A stretch of DNA of 64,000 bases from Methylocystis hirsuta (GCF_003722355.1 NZ_QWDD01000001.1:2046001-2110000), one strand, 5' to 3'; positions 46,201 through 55,199 are shown, counted from the first letter of the stretch. Translations and numbers: made by a program. The notes: generated by a model from the sequence alone, not told the origin.

Positions 46201-47053
46201 TGGCGTCGACGAGGCGACTGTGGCGCCTCTTCTTGCAATGTCCCGCGTCGAGCAGACGGAGCTGCGTCGCGTCGTCGGAGCGGCGGAAGCCGAGCGCGCG
46301 GCGGCCGAGGCCGCCGTCAGGGCGCGGCAGATTGATTACGATGAAGCCCATGCCGTCGCTACGACGGAAGTTTCGCGTGAGCAGCTCGCCGTGGAGGAGA
46401 GGAGCATCGCTGGTCGCCTCGACGATTTGTCGGCGCGGCTCGGCGCGCTGCGCGAGCGTGGCGCGAAGGACGATGAGGCGCGAGAACGCGCGACAGCGCT
46501 CGCCGACGAGCTCGAACAGGCGCGCACAAGCGCCAAACTCTGGAGCGAGATCAACGAAGCCATCGGCTCGGCGAGCGGCGACAAGTTCCGCCGTTTCGCG
46601 CAGGCCGCGACGCTGCAGCATCTCGTCGCGCTCGCCAATCAGCGCCTGGCGCTGCTTGCGCCGCGCTATGCCCTGGAGCGCTCGGGCGAGGCAGGGTCGC
46701 TGGGCCTCCAGATCATCGACCGCGATCTTGGCGACGAGCGCCGTTCGACGCGTTCGCTCTCCGGCGGGGAGCGCTTCCTGGCGTCGCTCGCGCTTGCTTT
46801 AGCGCTTGCCGGACTCGAGGGGCGCGATTCATTCGTCGACACGCTGTTCATCGATGAAGGATTCGGCGCGCTCGATTCCGCGACCCTCGACGTCGTCATA
46901 GACGCGTTGGAGACGCTGCAGGGGCAGGGCAGGCGGGTTGGAGTGATCAGCCATGTCGATTCGCTCCAGCAGCGCATCGCCACGAAAATCTGCGTCGAGC
47001 GACGAGGCGGCGGAGTCAGCGTGGTGCGGCTGCGCGCGCCGAATTACGCATGA
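43280..47053 (+). CDS. sbcC: Nuclease SbcCD subunit C (Rad50-like ATPase)
   Basis: SMC-like protein of 1257 residues. Walker A GETGAGKST near 38-46, long Ala/Glu/Arg-rich coiled coil, zinc hook C620-P-V-C623, second coiled coil, then ABC signature LSGGERFLASLALAL and Walker B DTLFIDEGFGALD. GTG start within GTGA overlap with sbcD; GCAGGAGGC gives a strong ribosome site. Full length for the family. Confidence 0.96.
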   Translation: MTLRILAIRGANLASLAEGFAIDFDSEPLRSAGLFAITGETGAGKSTILDAICLALYDKFPRVVAAGLSEGAPDPSGETLGAGDPRTILRRGAGRGFAEVDFIGKDGLRYRARCDLQRARGRASGALQKRARLLWRIDEAGEIVAPVESGIGPVDARVVELTDLTFDQFRRTALLAQGEFDAFLRADAKERAELLEKITGAEIYGVLSQRAFERAREAQQATALIESSCAQIGVMSEDERAAIDADVAATEAERAQVAMVRAETLEALGKLAALEQAQAKLAQAMASRAEALRAFDEMAPRRETLAALAQVEPLRAPRDEMRRAEETQKAAIEDAADAKAKAGVAQEAFAAQEARARSASEEVAVSEAEMARFAPIWSEATALDARIANLALEEAKARSVAEGAAVRAAEKRDERAETMERRADIEREKETALADLARLEPARALSERWQEIDEWLTKRGELLQAKRACDGALASAVAELGHSEATLADFYSRDMQDRVASEKLTTQIDERDRALLALDEPGLLTRDDALSASIQLIEALRRWARAYDETGAAAASAHQEISRSAEDEAALRQKLGESHASRAQYVAQSADAERLGELADAAADPDALRLRAALSNDAPCPVCGALEHPFADRHDAASALIEELRARRNESRRALVMLDEEIVALSARAAEAQAVHQDASRRAAEALSARVRAEAEYASTLGDDGARNMAAEFAPPPSILSASPRLDELAKEVATARDGVAQKLLVARRLREERDRLRSAREETRQALDARQEERAGTAKTLQSAHEMRARTEAESAGLVERLDSLDRALAPYLRLCELSAGDIDRDAASARRALELAGARYRQALARSDEFGATLAAISLKAERLAAESDALSAREAEAKGDHQARARSLSEARDARALLLGGEATAAHRSRIEDLHRAAIAARDETRQRLAEAQQSKTACETRHAHCASAAESAAARAVQARAVFAMALEAAGVDEATVAPLLAMSRVEQTELRRVVGAAEAERAAAEAAVRARQIDYDEAHAVATTEVSREQLAVEERSIAGRLDDLSARLGALRERGAKDDEARERATALADELEQARTSAKLWSEINEAIGSASGDKFRRFAQAATLQHLVALANQRLALLAPRYALERSGEAGSLGLQIIDRDLGDERRSTRSLSGGERFLASLALALALAGLEGRDSFVDTLFIDEGFGALDSATLDVVIDALETLQGQGRRVGVISHVDSLQQRIATKICVERRGGGVSVVRLRAPNYA

Positions 47054-47271
47054 CGCGTGATGCCACCCGCCAACCCTGAACGAAGTAGCTAATCAATTCT
47101 TTCCCAGGGATGAGTCGCGCCGAAACAGCCCCAAATTTGCGGCGACGAATCTAAAAAAAGCGGCTGGTGTGGCGATAAAGCCACAAAAAACAATGATCAG
47201 CCTCCAGAGACTGTGGCGCTGGCGCCACACCTGCTGTCCCTCGCAACGTCACATTACAGCGAGGGCAAAGT

Positions 47272-47311
47272 TTGTCACGGGCCTGTCATCCAGCGTCGGC
47301 TTCACTGTCGC
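47272..47311 (+). promoter_or_regulatory. Pho box (four PhoB half-sites at 11-bp period)
   Basis: TTGTCAC (47272), CTGTCAT (47283), CGTCGGC (47294) and CTGTCGC (47305) follow each other at exactly 11 bases. The PhoB consensus is direct CTGTCAT repeats at this period. The third repeat is weak. It ends 27 bases before the start of an OprO/P-type phosphate porin. The rest of the 285-bp gap holds no gene. Confidence 0.7.
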
Positions 47312-47338
47312 CCGAAAGTTAACCGGGGGACCAAACTT

Positions 47339-49102
47339 ATGAAACTTGGAGTTGGACAACGCGCGCTCGCCATCGCTGCGTTCGGCTTAATTGCGACGGC
47401 TTCGGCCACTCCGGCCGCGGCCGACACCGCGTCCGAACTTCGCGAGTTGAAGGCTCGGCTGCAGCAGCTAGAGGCTCAGGTCGCCAAGCAGCGCGCCGAG
47501 GTCAAGCGCGCGACCAATGTCGCGAACGCCGCCAGCGTCGCGGCCACGAAAGGTCCGCCCGGCCCGCCGCCGCCGCCGCCGGTCTTCGTCAGTTTCAAGA
47601 ACGGCCTGTTCGTCGAGACCGAGGACAAAGCCTTCTCGATCCATATCGGCGGCCGCGTCCATGCCGACGGCGGCTGGCAGAGCGACCCGGCGAATGGCGA
47701 CGCGAGCAATGTGTTGCTGCGCCGCGCCCGTCTCGACGTCGCCGGCAAGGCGTTCAAATATTGGTATTACCGCACGCAGTTCGAATTCGGCGGAAGCAGC
47801 GGCGCCGCAAGCGCGGCCAACGTTCGCGACGCTTGGCTGGCGTTCAAATACCCGCTTTTGACCACCGTTGGACTTCCCTACCAGTGGCCCGTCGTGATTC
47901 AGCTGGCCAACCAGCTTAGGCCTCTGGGTCTCGAGGCGATGAGCACCTCGAACTCCGGCATCACCTTCATCGAGCGTTCGATGATGTCGGACGCCTTCAA
48001 CACGCCAAGACGACATCTCGGCGCGTCGATCTCCAGCGGCGGTCACAATTGGGGCGTCAAGGCGGGCATCTACAGCACCAGTCCGCAAGACACGGCCATC
48101 CGTCCAACCAACAATAAACTGGGTCAGTATTGGGAAGTTGACGGCCGCGCGGTCTTCCTGCCGATTCGCACCGAAGAAGATTTGATCCATATCGGCGCCA
48201 CAGGCCGCTATTACCAAAACAATGGCGCGAGCGGCACTTCGAACGACGAATTGCTCGTCGGACGCGGCGTGCGCAACGAAGCCAATGCGCTCAACACGCG
48301 CCTGCTCGGCACGCCGGATATGTCGTGCAATCCGGGCGGACCGTTCAATCTCTCTGGCTCAGTGTGGGCGGCTAACCCGGCGTTGGGCGGCTCGCTCGTT
48401 CAGAACAACTGTCTGAAGAGCTCCGCTCAGTTCAACGTAGAGTTTGTCGCGATACACGGCCCCTTCAGCATTCAGGCCGAATACTCGCAGACCAGCTTCC
48501 GCCGCGACTCCTACACGTCCGCCGCTCTGCTGATCACCCCCAGCGCCTTGACGGGCTCGCCCGCGTTTCAGGCGTCGCGGCTCGCTGCGGGACAGGGTCT
48601 CCAAAGCTCCGCAACGTTTGACGGTTTTTATGCGCAGGCTCAGCTGTTCTTGACTGGCGAAACGCGCATCACCGCCTACACGGACATCGAGCACAATATC
48701 AACACGCCCTACACCTTCTCGACGGCGCCCAAGATCCTCAATCCGATCAGTAAGGGCGGTTATGGAGCCTGGGAAGTCGCGGCGCGTTGGAGCTCGATCA
48801 ATCTCGACAACGGCTCGCAAGGGGCCTGGAGCTATCTTCCGGCCTATGGCGCGCTTGGCCTCGTTCCCGGCGTCGCCACCCCCGGCAGTCTATTCCCGGC
48901 TGTTCTCGCCGCGAATTCGGTCGGGCTCACCGGCGGCCGCGTCAACAAGATCACGCTGGGCCTGAACTGGTATCCGGAAAAGGGCTACCGCTTCCTGTTC
49001 AATTACGGCCGCGTCCTTGCCAATGTCGCGCCATTCAACCAGCCCTGGCTCAGCTCGAACGACACCAACTCCTTCCTCACCCGCGCGGAAGTCTGGTGGT
49101 AA
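47339..49102 (+). CDS. Phosphate-selective porin O/P family outer-membrane protein, copy 1
   Basis: 587 residues. Signal peptide 1-28 (AAADTA). Short coiled coil at about 30-60 (LRELKARLQQLEAQVAKQ) that trimerises such porins, a Pro-rich PPGPPPPPP spacer, then a beta-barrel opening FVSFKNGLFVETEDKAFSIH and closing NWYPEKGYRFLFNYGR, with a terminal aromatic (VWW). ATG at 47339 follows GGGGGA. Pho box upstream implies induction by phosphate starvation. A terminator follows. Confidence 0.9.
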   Translation: MKLGVGQRALAIAAFGLIATASATPAAADTASELRELKARLQQLEAQVAKQRAEVKRATNVANAASVAATKGPPGPPPPPPVFVSFKNGLFVETEDKAFSIHIGGRVHADGGWQSDPANGDASNVLLRRARLDVAGKAFKYWYYRTQFEFGGSSGAASAANVRDAWLAFKYPLLTTVGLPYQWPVVIQLANQLRPLGLEAMSTSNSGITFIERSMMSDAFNTPRRHLGASISSGGHNWGVKAGIYSTSPQDTAIRPTNNKLGQYWEVDGRAVFLPIRTEEDLIHIGATGRYYQNNGASGTSNDELLVGRGVRNEANALNTRLLGTPDMSCNPGGPFNLSGSVWAANPALGGSLVQNNCLKSSAQFNVEFVAIHGPFSIQAEYSQTSFRRDSYTSAALLITPSALTGSPAFQASRLAAGQGLQSSATFDGFYAQAQLFLTGETRITAYTDIEHNINTPYTFSTAPKILNPISKGGYGAWEVAARWSSINLDNGSQGAWSYLPAYGALGLVPGVATPGSLFPAVLAANSVGLTGGRVNKITLGLNWYPEKGYRFLFNYGRVLANVAPFNQPWLSSNDTNSFLTRAEVWW

Positions 49103-49128
49103 CAGTCTCTCCCATCTGACTCTCAAGC

Positions 49129-49158
49129 AATCCCGCTGGGTTCTCCCGGCGGGATTTT
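49129..49158 (+). terminator. Rho-independent terminator after porin copy 1
   Basis: Twelve-base-pair stem AATCCCGCTGGG / CCCGGCGGGATT (one T-G pair) with loop TTCT, followed by TT and a T-rich run. May also end the convergent PiuC transcript. Confidence 0.85.
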
Positions 49159-49204
49159 CATTTTGATCTACCTTTGCGGGAACCGGATCCGAGGCGAAAT
49201 CTCT

Positions 49205-49855
49205 TCACTCGTGCCACATCCGGATCAGATCGCCGATGATTTTGAGCTGCAGATCGGCGATCGCGTCATGTCCGTTCTTTTCCATATAGGCGCCAAGGAC
49301 GGCATTGAGATCGCGTAGAACTTTGCGGCGGCCTTCGTCGCGGATGCGGCTCTTGACCCAGCCGACGCAGGCGAGACGGCTGCCGCGCGTCACCTTGGCG
49401 ACGCGATGCGTCAGGCCGGTCGAATAGACGAAGATGCTGCCGATTTTCGGTTTGACCTTGATGAGCCCGTGCTCCTGCTCGAGCACAAGTTCGCCGCCAT
49501 CGTAGTTGCTGTGATCCTCCAGAAACAAAGTGAAGGACAGATCGCAACGGACGCCTTCCATGATCGGCGAATCCGAATGATTGCCGTATTCCATTCCCTC
49601 GTCGTAGCGATTGATGATCACGCCGACGAGCTTCTCCGGCATCGCGAAGAGGTCGACGCCCGGATGCGCAAGAATGAGCGACTTGATCTCGTCGAGGACT
49701 TTGCCCGCCTTCCGCTCGTCGAGCTGAAGATTTTTCTTGACGTTCGCCGCCATTCCGCCGGCCGTGGACGCCCCCGAAGCAAAGGGCGCGTTGAGAATGC
49801 GCTGGCGGAACCGCGCGCATTGGTCTTCGTCGAGGAAATCATCGATGAGCAGCAC
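49205..49855 (-). CDS. PKHD-type Fe(II)/2-oxoglutarate hydroxylase, PiuC-like
   Basis: 216 residues. Iron ligands H93-x-D95 (YGNHSDSP) and His150 (GLTHRVAKV), 2-oxoglutarate-binding Arg160, and the C-terminal conserved helices of PiuC/YbiX proteins. PiuC genes usually sit beside TonB siderophore receptors; here it lies between two porins. Substrate unknown in the family. Confidence 0.92.
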   Translation of the reverse strand: MLLIDDFLDEDQCARFRQRILNAPFASGASTAGGMAANVKKNLQLDERKAGKVLDEIKSLILAHPGVDLFAMPEKLVGVIINRYDEGMEYGNHSDSPIMEGVRCDLSFTLFLEDHSNYDGGELVLEQEHGLIKVKPKIGSIFVYSTGLTHRVAKVTRGSRLACVGWVKSRIRDEGRRKVLRDLNAVLGAYMEKNGHDAIADLQLKIIGDLIRMWHE

Positions 49856-50206
49856 GTTCGTCGCCTTCTATAGGAATTTCTCGCAATGCATCCCTCGCCA
49901 CGCTCTACGAGAACATGCTGTTACGATAAAGCGGAGCGGACTGCGTTGTGATCGGCTTATGAGCCTCCGATCTTGCATCGGCCGCATACTGGAGTGCACG
50001 CCAAAATGCCTAAAGATCGCGGGCGCAGCAAGTCTGGCTCTCTGGAGGAGCGGACATGTTCTCGCGATGGCGGAGTTCGCCTAACGGAAGCGGGAGCAGG
50101 CGTTGTTGGAGGACCAAGCGCCGAGCAGGCAAGAATGTCGCTAACCATTCGTTAAGGTTAACGCCGCACCCTCGCGCCGGACATAAATGGACGTGCGGGA
50201 CAGGAC
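49856..50206. other. 351-bp stretch without a gene, upstream of porin copy 2
   Basis: Contains the inverted repeat CGTTAA-GG-TTAACG (50150-50163), about 44 bases before porin copy 2. Similar GTTAA motifs are common in alphaproteobacterial promoters (compare CtrA sites, though spacing differs). No Pho-type repeat like that of copy 1 was found. Confidence 0.45.
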
Positions 50207-52102
50207 TTGGCGATTCGGCGGGAGAAGCGGGCAGTCATCCTGGCGACGATGGGCGCATTGCTCTCGACCAGCGCCGGCGCATCCGATAGCGCCATCGAGG
50301 CGCGATTGCGCATGCTTGAAGCGGAGATCGCCAGGCTTCGTCCGCTGGAAGCCGAGGTCGCTAAGCTGCGTCAGGACGCCCGGCAGGCCAAATTGCAGTC
50401 ACGAAACGCGTCCTCGAAGGACCGCTCACAGCAAAGCGCAACGAACATCGCAAATGCCGCTGTGTCCAAAGGGTCGTCCGATACGCCCCCACGGCCGCCA
50501 GTCTTTGTCAGCTTCAGGAACGGCCTCTTCGTCGAGACCGAAGACAAGGCGTATAGCTTCAAAGTCGGCGGCCGAATTTTACTCGATGGCGGCGGCATCG
50601 CCCTGCCGCTTAACGGTTTCGACAACCAGGTCGGCGGCCGGCAGCTTCGCCTCGAGGTCGAGGGCAGGGCGGCGGGCATCTACTTTTACAAGTTGCAGTA
50701 TGATTTTGCTGGAACCGCTCAGGTGACCGGCAACAATCAGGTGGTCAGCGGCATTCGCGACGCCTATTTTGGCATCCAAAGCCCGCTGTTCACGCTGCCT
50801 TTCGCCAAGGAGCCGGCCTACGTCATGGTCGGCAGCATGTTCGAGCCGTTCAGCGTCGAGGCGATCAATTCCTCAAAATACCGCGACTTCATCGAACGCT
50901 CGCTTGCGGTCGACACCTTCCAGCCGGATCGTCATATCGGCCTTGCAATGGGCGCCTACGGCGACGACTGGACCTTCAAGGGCGGCATCTTCAGCACCAG
51001 CTTTGGCGATGCGAGCCTGAACCCCGCGCGCGGTTATCCGGCCACCTGGGGCATTCCGCGACTTTACATACCCAACGCGGGCGGCGGCGCGCCATTCCCG
51101 TCCAACACGACTTGGTTCCAAGCCACAGGAGGCGGGCAGTATTTCGACGTGACCGGCCGCTTGACCTATGCGCCGATCCACAATGAGCATGATCTTCTCC
51201 ACGTCGGAGTCTCCGGCCGCTATCATCAGCCAAACGACTCCACGGCGGCGAATGACGATCGTGTTCTGGCGCTGGGCGATCGCGTCAGATCGGAAGCCAA
51301 TATCCTCGGCCAGGGCCTCATCGGCACGCCGGATCTTTCCTGCGGAACGATCGTCGGACCGGTTCCCCAAAACCTCTTCAACAGCTCCGCCTTCGCCGGA
51401 AAATGCACCAAGAGCGTCGAATCTTTCGGCGTTGAATTGGCTGCGTCGCATGGGCCGTTCGGCATCCAGGCGGAATATTTCGGCGCCTTTTACAACCGCG
51501 ATCAAAATGCGATCAACCGTGCGACCTATCTAACGGCGGCTTCGGCGGCGACCGGCGCCATTCCCGTCAACGGCTCTCTGGTTCCGTTCAATCCGGGAGG
51601 ACGGTCGGCCTATTTCGACGGGTATTACGTCCAGGGCACCTATTGGATCACCGGCGAAGAGCGCGCGCAGTCCTACGATATCCGCGACAAGAACGGCGCA
51701 ACTTTTGGTCAGCTCAAGATCAAAAATCCCCTCAGCGCAGGCGGTTACGGCGCCTGGGGCTTGGCTGTGCGCTTCAGCTCCGTTGATCTCAACAACGGGC
51801 CCTACAACGGGAATACCCTCTATAACTTGCTGGCGCTGACGACCTTCGTCACGCCAAATCCATTCGCCCGGACCTACATCGCCAACGCCGGGATAAACGG
51901 CGGCCGTCAGCAGAATCTTACGATCGGCGTGAACTGGTACCCGGACGTGGGCGTCGCATTCCAGGCGAACTGGACGCGCGTGATGAACGTCGTTTCGCCG
52001 TTGAATCTATACAACGGTGGTCCGCTGCCCATGCTTCTCGGCGCCAATTATACCGGCGCGCATCCCAATTTGTTTGAGGTTCGCGCCAAGGTTTATTGGT
52101 AA
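50207..52102 (+). CDS. Phosphate-selective porin O/P family outer-membrane protein, copy 2
   Basis: 631 residues, paralogue of copy 1. Signal peptide (about 1-25), coiled coil IEARLRMLEAEIARLRPLEAE, PPRPPVFVSFRNGLFVETEDKAY at the barrel start, given here as PPRPPVFVSF and RNGLFVETEDKAY, and VNWYPDVGVAF near the end. TTG at 50207 is the best start (ACAGGAC before it), with ATG 42 bases later as alternative. Two cysteines flank GTIVGPVPQ-x-LFNSSAFAGK, a likely loop disulfide, also present in copy 1. Its promoter lacks the Pho box, so substrate or regulation may differ. Confidence 0.88.
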   Translation: MAIRREKRAVILATMGALLSTSAGASDSAIEARLRMLEAEIARLRPLEAEVAKLRQDARQAKLQSRNASSKDRSQQSATNIANAAVSKGSSDTPPRPPVFVSFRNGLFVETEDKAYSFKVGGRILLDGGGIALPLNGFDNQVGGRQLRLEVEGRAAGIYFYKLQYDFAGTAQVTGNNQVVSGIRDAYFGIQSPLFTLPFAKEPAYVMVGSMFEPFSVEAINSSKYRDFIERSLAVDTFQPDRHIGLAMGAYGDDWTFKGGIFSTSFGDASLNPARGYPATWGIPRLYIPNAGGGAPFPSNTTWFQATGGGQYFDVTGRLTYAPIHNEHDLLHVGVSGRYHQPNDSTAANDDRVLALGDRVRSEANILGQGLIGTPDLSCGTIVGPVPQNLFNSSAFAGKCTKSVESFGVELAASHGPFGIQAEYFGAFYNRDQNAINRATYLTAASAATGAIPVNGSLVPFNPGGRSAYFDGYYVQGTYWITGEERAQSYDIRDKNGATFGQLKIKNPLSAGGYGAWGLAVRFSSVDLNNGPYNGNTLYNLLALTTFVTPNPFARTYIANAGINGGRQQNLTIGVNWYPDVGVAFQANWTRVMNVVSPLNLYNGGPLPMLLGANYTGAHPNLFEVRAKVYW

Positions 52103-52117
52103 GCGGCGCCACTCTGA

Positions 52118-52143
52118 GGAAACGCCCGCCGGCGGGCGTTTCC
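52118..52143 (+). terminator. Palindromic terminator after porin copy 2
   Basis: Perfect 26-base palindrome (13-base arms GGAAACGCCCGCC) 15 bases after the stop. Lacks a separate T-tract beyond TTTCC. Confidence 0.7.
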
Positions 52144-52285
52144 TTGCACGCCCTGCGATGCTATATCTTCTGGAATCTAATCCGCCGAAAGGGAGCGTTC
52201 GGCTTCGCCGATGAGGTCGCTTGTGACGACGCTCAGGCGCCTTGTGGGGCGTCCATTTCCCCGGCGCTACGGGTTGAGAACGCGC

Positions 52286-52507
52286 ATGAACCGCTATGAC
52301 CGCCAGCCTCAGCCCGCTGAAGAGGCTGTCGTCGAATATCTCGACGGCGAATATCGCGTGCGCAAGCCCGGCGCGTATGTGCGCTGCGCGGTGACCGGCG
52401 AGCCGATCCCGCTCGAGGATCTGCGCTACTGGAACGTCGATCTGCAGGAGCCTTACAGCGGGCCGCACGCCAAGCTGATGCGTCTTGGCGTCAAGAAGCC
52501 CGATTAA
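52286..52507 (+). CDS. DUF2093 domain protein
   Basis: 73 residues. The core YLDGEYRVRKPGAYVRCAVT, then GEPIPLEDLRYWNV and QEPY, is the DUF2093 signature, a small alphaproteobacterial family of unknown function regularly next to lpxK. An earlier in-frame ATG (52211) would add 25 basic residues; the ATG at 52286 fits the family. Its TAA stop shares TTAA with the lpxK stop on the other strand. Confidence 0.9.
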   Translation: MNRYDRQPQPAEEAVVEYLDGEYRVRKPGAYVRCAVTGEPIPLEDLRYWNVDLQEPYSGPHAKLMRLGVKKPD

Positions 52508-53508
52508 GCATCGGAAAGGCGCGCTTCATCCGCCTTGCGCAGCCCGCGAAGCGCCTCGTCCAGAACGACGGCGTCATCGAAAACGAGAGTGACGGGTAGC
52601 GTATCGACGCCGAGCATCGCAAGCTGACCGCCCATTCGCGCCGCATCCTTTTCCGTCGTGACGAGCCGCGCGCCATGTTCCTGCCGCAACTTCGATAGCG
52701 TCGCGTAATCTCTTTGCGTGAATCGGCGGTGATCGGCGAATGAGACCCGCGCCGCGACTTCGGCGCCGGACGCCTCCAACAAGCTGAAGAATTTCTCTGG
52801 CCGCGCGATTCCAGCGAAAGCGACGACGCGCGCGCCTTGCATCGCGTCGGTGGCGTTCGCGTCGGGCGCCAGACGCGCGGCGATAATTGGTTTGTTCGCG
52901 CGCGCTGCGATGTCGCGCCCGCGCAGGCCGTCGCCGATGACGACGAGCAGATCCGCCGCCGCAAGCTGCGCATCGAGCGGCGCGCGCAACGGTCCGGCCG
53001 GCATGCAGCGGCCATTGCCCGCGCCATAATCCGAGTCGATCACGATGAGCGTCAGCTCGGGCGCGATGCGACGGCTGTGGAAGCCGTCGTCGAGAATGAC
53101 GACGGTGGCCCCGAGGCGCTGCGCCAGGTCTGCGCTCGCAATTCGGTCTGCGCCGACGATCGTCGGCGCGACTCCCGCAAGCAGCAGCGCTTCGTCGCCG
53201 ACGTCGTCCGCGCCGTGATGCGTCAAGTCCACGACGAAGGAGGACGTTCCGCCGCGCCTGCGGCGATAGCCCCGGGTGAGAAGGGCGGGGCGCTCTCCCG
53301 TCGCCTCGAGGCGTTGCGCGAGGGCGATGGCGAGAGGCGTCTTGCCGTCGCCGCCCACAGTCAGTCCGCCGACGACGATGGTCGGCAAATTGGCGCGCGG
53401 CGCTTCACGCGCGAGTCGCGTGCGCGCGATGGCGCCGTAGAGCGCGCCGAGCGGAGACAGGAGCCGCGCCGTCGCGCCATCTTCACGCCAGAACGCGGGC
53501 GCGCGCAT
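52504..53508 (-). CDS. lpxK: Tetraacyldisaccharide 4'-kinase
   Basis: Phosphorylates the 4' position of the lipid A precursor at the inner membrane. 334 residues. N-terminal MRAPAFWREDG, P-loop GGLTVGGDGKTPLAIAL near 47-63, TRGYRRR, DVGDEALLLA and ILDDGFHSRRI with the catalytic Asp. Last gene of the minus-strand lipid A/KDO group, 27 bases after waaA. Confidence 0.95.
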   Translation of the reverse strand: MRAPAFWREDGATARLLSPLGALYGAIARTRLAREAPRANLPTIVVGGLTVGGDGKTPLAIALAQRLEATGERPALLTRGYRRRRGGTSSFVVDLTHHGADDVGDEALLLAGVAPTIVGADRIASADLAQRLGATVVILDDGFHSRRIAPELTLIVIDSDYGAGNGRCMPAGPLRAPLDAQLAAADLLVVIGDGLRGRDIAARANKPIIAARLAPDANATDAMQGARVVAFAGIARPEKFFSLLEASGAEVAARVSFADHRRFTQRDYATLSKLRQEHGARLVTTEKDAARMGGQLAMLGVDTLPVTLVFDDAVVLDEALRGLRKADEARLSDA

Positions 53509-53535
53509 CTCAAAAAGCGGCGCCGCGCGCGACGC

Positions 53536-54816
53536 TCATTGCTGGGCCACCGCCATTTGCGCGAGATAGGGTTCGACGGCGGTCATGATGCCGCGCGAGG
53601 CGCCGCCCAGTCTCTCGACGGTTTCCGCGGCTGCGCGTCCCATCTTGCGCATGCGCGCGGGTTCGGCGAGGAGATACTGCGCGGCCCGCGCCAGCGATGC
53701 GGCGTCTGTAACGCGCGCGGCCGCTTTTGCGGCTGCGAGCTCGCCATAGGCTTCGGTGAAGTTTTCGACATGCGGGCCATGAAGAATCGCGCAGCCGAGC
53801 TTCGCCGGCTCGATTGGATTTTGTCCGCCGCCGCCGGGCAACAGCGACTTGCCCATCAGGACGACCCCGACGCTTCGGAAAATGAGGCCAAGCTCGCCGA
53901 CGCTGTCGACGATATAGACGTCGACGTCGCGTCGCGGTTCGCTTTCCTGCGAACGCAAGGCCGCAGTCAATCCTCTGGCGCGCGCGGCTTCGACGATCTC
54001 GACGCCGCGCTCCCAGCGCCGTGGCGCAATGATCGTCAGCAGCGACGGGGTTTGCGCGGCCATGTCGACATGCGCGTCGAGCACGAGGTCTTCTTCGCCG
54101 GGATGGGTGGAGACCGCCGCCCAGGCTGGCCGCGCGCCGATCGCGCCATTGAACGCGGCAAGTTTTGCAGAGTCGGCCGGCGGCGGCGGCACGTCGAATT
54201 TGAGATTGCCGGCGATGCGCACGCAACGCGCGCCGAGCGCCAGAAAGCGGGCCGCATTATCTGAATCCTGCGCGAGGCAAAGATCGACGGCGCCGAAGAC
54301 GGATTTCGCCGCGCCGGGAACGGCGCGCCAGCGCTCGGCGGATTTGCGGGAGATGCGGGCGTTGGCGAGAACCAGCGGCGCGCCGCGCGCGCGCACGGCC
54401 GCGACGATATTGGGCCAAAGCTCCGACTCGGCGAAGACCGCGATGTCGGGACGCCAATGATCGAGGAAGCGTTCGACGAATTTCGGGGCGTCGATCGGCG
54501 CATATTGATGAAAGGCGCCCGCCGGCAAGCGCGCGCTGAGAACGCGCGCAGACGAGACGGTGCCGCTTGTCACGAGCACTTCGAGTCCGCGCTGAATGAA
54601 GCGGTCGATGAGCGGCAGCAGCGACAGGCTTTCGCCCACGCTCGCGCCGTGCAGCCAAACGAGTCGTCCGCGCGGTCGGGGGCGATTCGACTCGCCCATG
54701 CGTTCGGCCAACCGCGCGGGATCTTCCTTGCCATGGTTGGCGCGCCAATTGAGCGCGGCGCTGGCGAAGGGCGTCGCCGCGATCGTCGCCAGCCGGTACA
54801 CTGTCAGAAGCGACAT
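53536..54816 (-). CDS. waaA: 3-deoxy-D-manno-octulosonic acid transferase
   Basis: Adds KDO to lipid IVA. 426 residues. N-terminal membrane-anchor helix, catalytic Glu in WLHGASVGESLSLLP, then VTSGTVSSARVL, ESELWPN and GKSLLPGGGGQNPIEPA, with HGPHVENFTEAY in the second GT-B half. One gene copy; whether it is mono- or bifunctional cannot be read. Confidence 0.96.
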   Translation of the reverse strand: MSLLTVYRLATIAATPFASAALNWRANHGKEDPARLAERMGESNRPRPRGRLVWLHGASVGESLSLLPLIDRFIQRGLEVLVTSGTVSSARVLSARLPAGAFHQYAPIDAPKFVERFLDHWRPDIAVFAESELWPNIVAAVRARGAPLVLANARISRKSAERWRAVPGAAKSVFGAVDLCLAQDSDNAARFLALGARCVRIAGNLKFDVPPPPADSAKLAAFNGAIGARPAWAAVSTHPGEEDLVLDAHVDMAAQTPSLLTIIAPRRWERGVEIVEAARARGLTAALRSQESEPRRDVDVYIVDSVGELGLIFRSVGVVLMGKSLLPGGGGQNPIEPAKLGCAILHGPHVENFTEAYGELAAAKAAARVTDAASLARAAQYLLAEPARMRKMGRAAAETVERLGGASRGIMTAVEPYLAQMAVAQQ

Positions 54817-54938
54817 GTTTCCTATCTATTAAGAATCCGGTCCACATGCGCCATCTGACGGCGTTTTGTCCGCGCGCGCCCGGCCAACCGGAACGACACT
54901 TCTATGCCTGATAAAACCGGCGAATTTTGGAAGGCCGC

Positions 54939-55199
54939 CTATAGCTTCTCCACATCCGGATCGAGCAGCCGATAAAGGTGAACCACGAAATAACGCATAT
55001 GCGCATTGTCCACCGTGGATTGCGCTTTCGCTTTCCATGCGGCGAGCGCGCTATCATTGTCCGGATAGATGCCGACGATGTCGAGTTTGCCCGGATCGCG
55101 GAACGCGACGCCGTCGAGCGTCTCCAGCTCGCCGCCAAATACAAGATGCAACAGCTGTTTTTCTTTCTTCGCCGAGGTTGCTTGCGTCGTCTTGTTCAT
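54939..55199 (-). CDS. DUF4170 domain protein
   Basis: 86 residues. LHLVFGGELETLDGVAFRD, then GIYPDNDSALAAWKAKAQ and RYFVVHLYRLLDP identify the DUF4170 family, always small, soluble and in this genomic setting. Starts in an ATGA overlap with the phosphatase gene before it. The gap to waaA (122 bases) holds nothing recognisable. Function unknown. Confidence 0.92.
   Translation of the reverse strand: MNKTTQATSAKKEKQLLHLVFGGELETLDGVAFRDPGKLDIVGIYPDNDSALAAWKAKAQSTVDNAHMRYFVVHLYRLLDPDVEKL

Noticed and set aside
50150..50163. CtrA binding site upstream of porin copy 2
   Set aside because: CGTTAA-GG-TTAACG is palindromic with a two-base spacer, whereas CtrA sites need TTAA-N7-TTAA.
52837..54264. 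475-codon open frame on the plus strand
   Set aside because: Antisense to lpxK and waaA, low-complexity Arg/Ala sequence, no ribosome site.
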